From: Dasyornis broadbenti
Lineage: Eukaryota; Chordata; Aves; Passeriformes; Dasyornithidae
Assembly: GCA_013397935.1 (NCBI GenBank)
Contig: VZRN01004254.1
Location: 124,001-188,000 of the forward strand
Direction: 5' to 3'
Length of the DNA: 64,000 nt
This document shows, piece by piece, positions 58,479-64,000 of the stretch. Under the pieces are notes generated by a model, which was not told the DNA's origin, did no database searches, and worked only from the letters and a program-made list of their open reading frames with translations. Position 1 is the first letter of the stretch. Each line of letters opens with the position of its first letter. A program made the translations under genes and the position numbers.

Positions 58479-60337
58479 GATTCCTTTCTTGCCGATCAGC
58501 ATTTACCAAGCTTTTTCTGGGCTGAGGTTAATCCAACTGGTTTCATTTAATATTTTGTATGATTAAAAGGATCTAGGAAAGGAAGAAAATTGTTCTGTCA
58601 GGTCCCAGTAAAAGTGAAAAAAATTAGAACCAAGTCATATGTCAGCTCTGCAAGGCAGATACCTAACGCGTGGATTTCTTCAGAAGACAAAGATTGCTTA
58701 TAATAGCTACAGCTCTAAGTAAATAGGCATGCCCCAGTATAAGCTGATTTTATCACATACAGACAGAGATGAGTGTTCAGCATCACCACAAATATATGTT
58801 ACAATACTTCTAGAATACTTCTCATGAGTCACTCATCTAAACTCCTCTGCTGTTTCCTCCCCACTCCTGAGGGAATGAGGTGGAGTCAAGAAAGAGAAGA
58901 GTCTAGAGCAAGAAATTACTACCTTTCTTCCTAGTTTTGTTCTGTTTATTCCAGAGCATCTGCATCTACAGAACAGTTTTAACCCCTGAACTCCACACTT
59001 CTGCTTCTAAGGACAAGCAAAATTGCTCTGCTTGCACCTCAGGATACCATAGGCAATTTGTACTTTTTCTCATGCAATTACACAGCCTCTGTTAATCTAG
59101 AGAACTATTTTACGTAGTCATATATTATCCTTGTAAGACTTTGCAATTAATAAAACCCAGTATCTGAAGAGCCATTTCAGCAAAAACTGAGACACAAATA
59201 CACAGAAGAAAAATAATCCAGCATTCATTCTAACTTTTCTCAATTGGTGCAACACAAGAAAAAATTGTAATAAAAAATGTCAGCAATTCAGGCATAAACT
59301 TCATTTGTATACTTAAACAAACTGTAACATTTTAAAAAATATTTCAGAAATATCATCTGATCAGAGAGCAATAAAGCACCTTAAAAATGTTAAAAGTCTA
59401 CCAAGAAATTTTCTGTTTAAGACTTCTCACATATTTTATATATCTGAACAATACACCTGCAGACAAACTCTTGGCTGAAGGACTATACAGCCACCATAGT
59501 ACAAGATAAATAAATACCTTAAAAAATTACCACTGATGTAGAAAATATGGAGTCTAGTAATCAAACTGTGCACAGACCAAAAAGCAGAAAAGCAAATGAA
59601 AGTCCTATTTCTCTTTAAAGAAAGTGAAAATATGAGGGTCCTGCATCTTCCAACACTGTTTTCTAGCTAGGCTATCACCCAGCACACCTCCCTTTCAGGC
59701 CAGATTTTAATTCAGTGGCAGGAGGAGGTATTTTGTGCACTTTCAGTGTACAACCCTGTACTGAAAATCAACAATTCATTATTACATTAACAAACAGTAC
59801 ATAAAAGAAGTCCTTCAGTCTGACTGACTTCACAGTCTCAAGGTACCTTCTATTAAGTGTTTGTGCTCAGATTTATCAGCTGCATCCAACAGCAGCCACC
59901 ATCCCGTCTTTTGAAAAACAGAAGGCAGCTATTACACCCAACAGCTTTTCTAAATAACAACCATACAGGTATGACAGTGGTATTGTCATTCTTGTAAAAT
60001 GGACTAGAAGTCAAAACAACTCCTGTTTCAGGGAAGAAAGACCACAAAAAGATGTGCCTATCCACATAGATTGTTATGAATAGTTACGATAAGTTTGTAT
60101 TCACCAAGACAAAGATGTTGACTAACTACTTTAGGTACTGTGGTGTGGATTTTGGACAGAAGACAGGTTGTTTTTTAAGCAATTTTTCTTTTTGGGGAGA
60201 ATGTAAATGAGAGAAGATGACTTCTGTTGGAAAATGGAGAAGATAATATCTTGAAATATCAATTCAGTCAAAGAGAGAACTAGGCAAAACACTTCAGCAT
60301 TTGTTAAACCCACACAAACACAAAATTATTAGCTGTA

Positions 60338-60370
60338 CACTTAAGGCTTTTTGCCTTAAGTGCAAAAAGC
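60338..60370. repeat. two overlapping inverted repeats
   Basis: Arms cacttaaggc (60338-60347) and gccttaagtg (60353-60362) surround a TTTTT loop. Overlapping them, gctttttgc (60346-60354) and gcaaaaagc (60362-60370) surround 7 bases. Both are perfect, and they are mutually exclusive as hairpins. Confidence 0.9.
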
Positions 60371-63300
60371 ATGACAGCTTTTAAAAATGTTTTCATAATA
60401 CAAAATCGCAAGGCCCACAGGTTTGTTAAAAGTATTTCCACCTGTTGGCAGAGCAAAGGCAGAAAAGACACTGATAGGAGCAATTCTTCTGGCCTCCTTA
60501 GCGCCTTCCAGCTCAGATCACGTCTATAGCCAATTTTGGTTTTGGCACTGAAAATGGCATCAGTTGCAATAATAACCACAGTGTCCTTCCAGGAATAATT
60601 ACTGAGGGCAGCAATTTCAGCTGTGCACACCAGTTCTAAAAGCAGAGTTGACAAAAACAAAACAAAAATCAAGGCTCAGTCTCAGCAGTCCCTGTTTGCT
60701 CTTTCACATGTCAACCATCCTCTCCCAGCACACCCAGCCAGTTGCTGGGAGGTGAGGCTGGACAGGAACGCCAACAGGAACAGAGCAAAAATAACAACCC
60801 AGACACATTGGAAGATCAACCCACTGTCACAGCTGGCACTGACAGCCTGATGCTTCAGGAAATGATGCTATTACATTTTCCCAGGGAGAAGAAACAGGTA
60901 GGTTAGCTGGAGGAAATGAACAACTGCAGAATTCCTAATCACAGTTTCAAATCATCTATCATCTTGCTTTGAAAGTGTTCATACCAATAGTATACACACT
61001 CCTATAAATTAACTAAAACATGATTCTACTAAATTATATTAGGGCAGCTGGTGAAATAACTAAGAGAATTCCCTTTGGGCCTGTGAGCACACACATACAC
61101 TGAGAAGCATTAGTACATCTCCTTTGATCTACATTTCTACAGATCTATAGTCACTCTCTGAAGATGAACAGAGGAAGTGCTGATTTTACATATTTCCTCT
61201 TTGAAAATTTCTTCCTGCAATACTGTTCCCGCAGAGAAAAAAAAAGAATCAAACTCATTATTCATTACAAAAAAAACCTAGCCCACATCACAGAAGGTCA
61301 ACATTGCCTTATTTTTCACCCTACAATAGGCTTGCTCTTCCCTCTTCAGTAGGAATTAAGGGGCTTGTGAATAGTGCATGGTCTGGGATTCAAGGACAGA
61401 CACTGTAACACACAAGAGCACCACAAGCCTCTCAGAGACTGCATCCTTGAATACCAGAAACTCTCTGGGGTTTTCTAATGTATGGCATAGCAGGCTTCTT
61501 CTGTCTCTGATGCACCGAAACGAATTCTCTATGTTTGTATCCCAAGGAAAAGAAGCAATTCTCACCTGGCAGCTGCTTACCCAAAAAAACCCTGAGTGTG
61601 ATCTTTCATTGCTACATGGGAAAAGAAAAAGTCCTGGCTTCCCTGGATTTGGATGCTTTTCTGGTTTGTTTTTTAACAAACTGCTCTTTCTCCAGTAGGT
61701 GACTAAGAACACATTACATTTGGTCTGTAGGGCCAGTCAGCTTCCCCACAGAGGCTCATTTGGCTGGATGGGCTATAAACCAAAAACCTTTATCCTCACT
61801 TTGCTATTTTTCCAAGCTTGGTTCTCTATCTGGAAGGCTGGAAACTCCCTTAAATGGAAAGGAACACAATGCAACACACCCAGATTCAGCACTGGACAGT
61901 GCTGGTGTTGAGACTGAAAATCAGGATGTTCTTGCTGGAGCCAGTCTATCATTTCCTCATTAAAACTCTCCTGGGCTGCCATGCTGCTGAGCTTCTAAAG
62001 GAGAAAATGGTAGTCAGGTAGATTTCTAGAAATGAGAGCTGCTCTGCTGCCTACGGTGAGTGACCACTGATTCAATCCCAATCTCCACTCTAACTGATGA
62101 TACACAAAACCTGTCACTGCAGCATATTTGATGGGCTTGGGATGACAGACAAATCAGTTAGTTCTTTCCAGATCAGATCAAGGTTATCCTGCCAATACCA
62201 TTCTTTAAGAGAGATTTGCCCATTCTTTTCCTTTTCCCATTCTGTTTTCCCTGGAAAATTCATTAGCTAACTAATTTTTTTACAAAAACATTTCAGTTCA
62301 CACTGGAGTATGCATCATTTTTGATGCTCCAAGTTATACAGAAAGAACAAAGAAACCTGAATTTGGCTAAGAGCATATGAAACTACAGAGAAGTTCATAA
62401 AAAACACCTTCATTTTAGCAGACAAGAAGAGCAGCAGGCAGCCATATAAAAATGTACACATAAATTCCAGTGTTCCGCAAGACATTCTACACACTTGAAA
62501 AATTATTCTTATGACTGAATTTTTATCCTATACCACTTAACATGTTTTAGGCAGAAAAGTCAAGTCAGTTATTCCAGTCAGAAGAGGACTTTCAAAGTTT
62601 GATGCCACCAGCCACATCAATCCTTGTGGGTAAGTTGCCATCGTTACAAAATGTTTGTTTTTATACATTTGTCTGAAATTCCTATGGAATTCCCACATGA
62701 CCAAAACCAGCAGTGGTTGGAAATGCTCCACCAACATTTAGGAACTTGAGTCAGAAACACATACCACTTCTGCTCACACTATTATCTGGGAAACACTAAA
62801 AAAATGATTCATACCATTTTGAGCCACGGAAAGGAGGAAACAAAAATCATATTCAACTATTTAAATCCTTCAGTGATGACTCACATCAGTTTAGAACATT
62901 TCCAGAACCAGTTGCTTTTCTCAAGTAACAAACAGTAGTTGCCTATTCAAAAAAATAAACAATACTGACAGACCCACTTTCAACACAATAATTCAATTAT
63001 CAAAGAATTAATAAAAAGGGAAGAGTTGGAATTTTTTTTTGTCCCCCCTCCCAAAGCACAAAACTCAAGAAGCTCAGTGGATCTATCTCTGTTAGCCAAG
63101 GTCAGAGAGTTCACCAATTCACAACTGATAATTATGCTTATTTAAGTTTGATTTTAGCCATATTTGCAAAAATCAGCTTGGAAATGCTGCTACAGTGAAC
63201 AGTCTATTACCTGTCTCACTTCAGCAGTATTAGCAGGGTTTTATCTTAGGCCATGTTTTGCTTGGACTCACAGTTGTGTTATTTTAGCAGCAAATACTAA

Positions 63301-64000
63301 CAAACATTAATTCAGTCACAGAAGCAAGAAGATATGATCAATTAAGAGTGAGAAGTAAAGAACACCCTGTGAAAACCTAAGGACCAGAGCAGAGCAATGC
63401 ATCCAAAGAAATGTTATCCAGCACTCACTGGTTTCCAGTGGTTAAATGACCATAAGGGGAAATAACACAGATAGGACTGAAGAACAAAGACAAAACCTAA
63501 GTAGGAGCAACTATACAGTAGTGGATGCTTTACCTCTACTACAGAGGCATCAGGAAGAGAACGCTTCCAACTGTGACCATCTTAGGGAAGGAAAGTTTAC
63601 TCAGCTTCAAATGTATGTCTGCTATTCACTCAGTCTGATAAGTAAAAGAACTAAAATGCATTATCTAGAGGAAACTATTTAGAATGACAGAGTGATAGCA
63701 GCATATATTTTCTAAGAGGACTACGCAATTTCTGCTATTCAAAACAAAGCTCTGATTTTCTCAAGAAAAAAAAGGACTACAAAATCTACTCCTTCAAAAC
63801 AGCTATTCTATATTTTTGTCATTACTGAAACTCTCCTAGTAGACAGTTGAGGAGTCAGTAATACTGATGGGAGTAAGAGGCTGAAATATTTCATAGCTCC
63901 AAAAGAAAACAGAAAAGCTGTGGCCTTTAAAAGTTTCTATTCAGATTTTCCTACTCATTAGTCATGTGATGGTACAATCTGCCTACAACACAGTCTCCCC

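Larger units (their letters stand above)
53843..64000 (-). other. region upstream of exon 1b, probably intron 1 of the long ANKRD28 transcript
   Basis: I did not find the short canonical first coding exon here (expected MAFLKLRD-like peptide followed by a donor in phase 0), so it probably lies further right and this region is intron 1. It contains a zone of raised CpG density at about 54170-55400, an inverted-repeat cluster at 60338-60370, a 41-bp tandem duplication at 58397-58478, and a 69-codon ATG-initiated frame at 61773-61982 of unknown meaning. The stretches 55500-58300 and 62000-64000 show nothing I can name. Confidence 0.6.

Noticed and set aside
60304..60672. 122-codon minus-strand frame with a signal-peptide-like start
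   Set aside because: Its apparent first residue is a TTG. The hydrophobic start arises from T-rich sequence, and the frame crosses the inverted-repeat cluster. No family resemblance.

Overview
The window is a piece of a vertebrate nuclear genome. It is AT-rich and intron-dominated, with short exons bounded by GT-AG splice sites. A CR1-type LINE fragment and the very low repeat load point to a sauropsid, most likely a bird. No prokaryotic, viral or organellar genes were seen.

One gene accounts for almost everything recognisable. It is the 5' half of ANKRD28, the ankyrin-repeat regulatory subunit A of protein phosphatase 6, transcribed on the minus strand (right to left). Thirteen consecutive coding exons (numbered 2 to 14, assuming the usual short exon 1 lies outside) run from 52639 down to 44. 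Together they hold 1430 nt, or 476 codons plus 2 nt, and every exon junction keeps the reading frame. They encode the N-terminal region and ankyrin repeats 1 to about 14, a little under half of the roughly 1050-residue protein. The remaining exons lie beyond position 1. A further coding exon at 53726-53842 (39 codons starting with Met) joins exon 2 in phase and looks like an alternative first exon.

Layout. 1-6625: exons 14 to 9, closely spaced. 6626-12675: a 6 kb intron with an ACTC microsatellite, a decayed copy of exon 9 and a CR1 fragment. 12676-18143: exons 8 to 5. 18144-52555: exons 4 and 3, separated by long introns of 2.9, 10.3 and 21.1 kb, the last with a 52-base poly(A) run. 52556-53842: exon 2 and the alternative first exon. 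53843-64000: sequence upstream of the alternative first exon, probably intron 1 of the longer transcript, with a zone of raised CpG density at about 54.2-55.4 kb that may be an internal promoter.

The points most worth a second look are the tandem ghost copy of exon 9, the A52 tract preceded by AATAAA, a phase-compatible hidden exon in the intron after exon 6, and the internal promoter with its alternative N-terminus. I found no convincing new multi-gene system. Comparisons with human ANKRD28 are from memory, not from an alignment.
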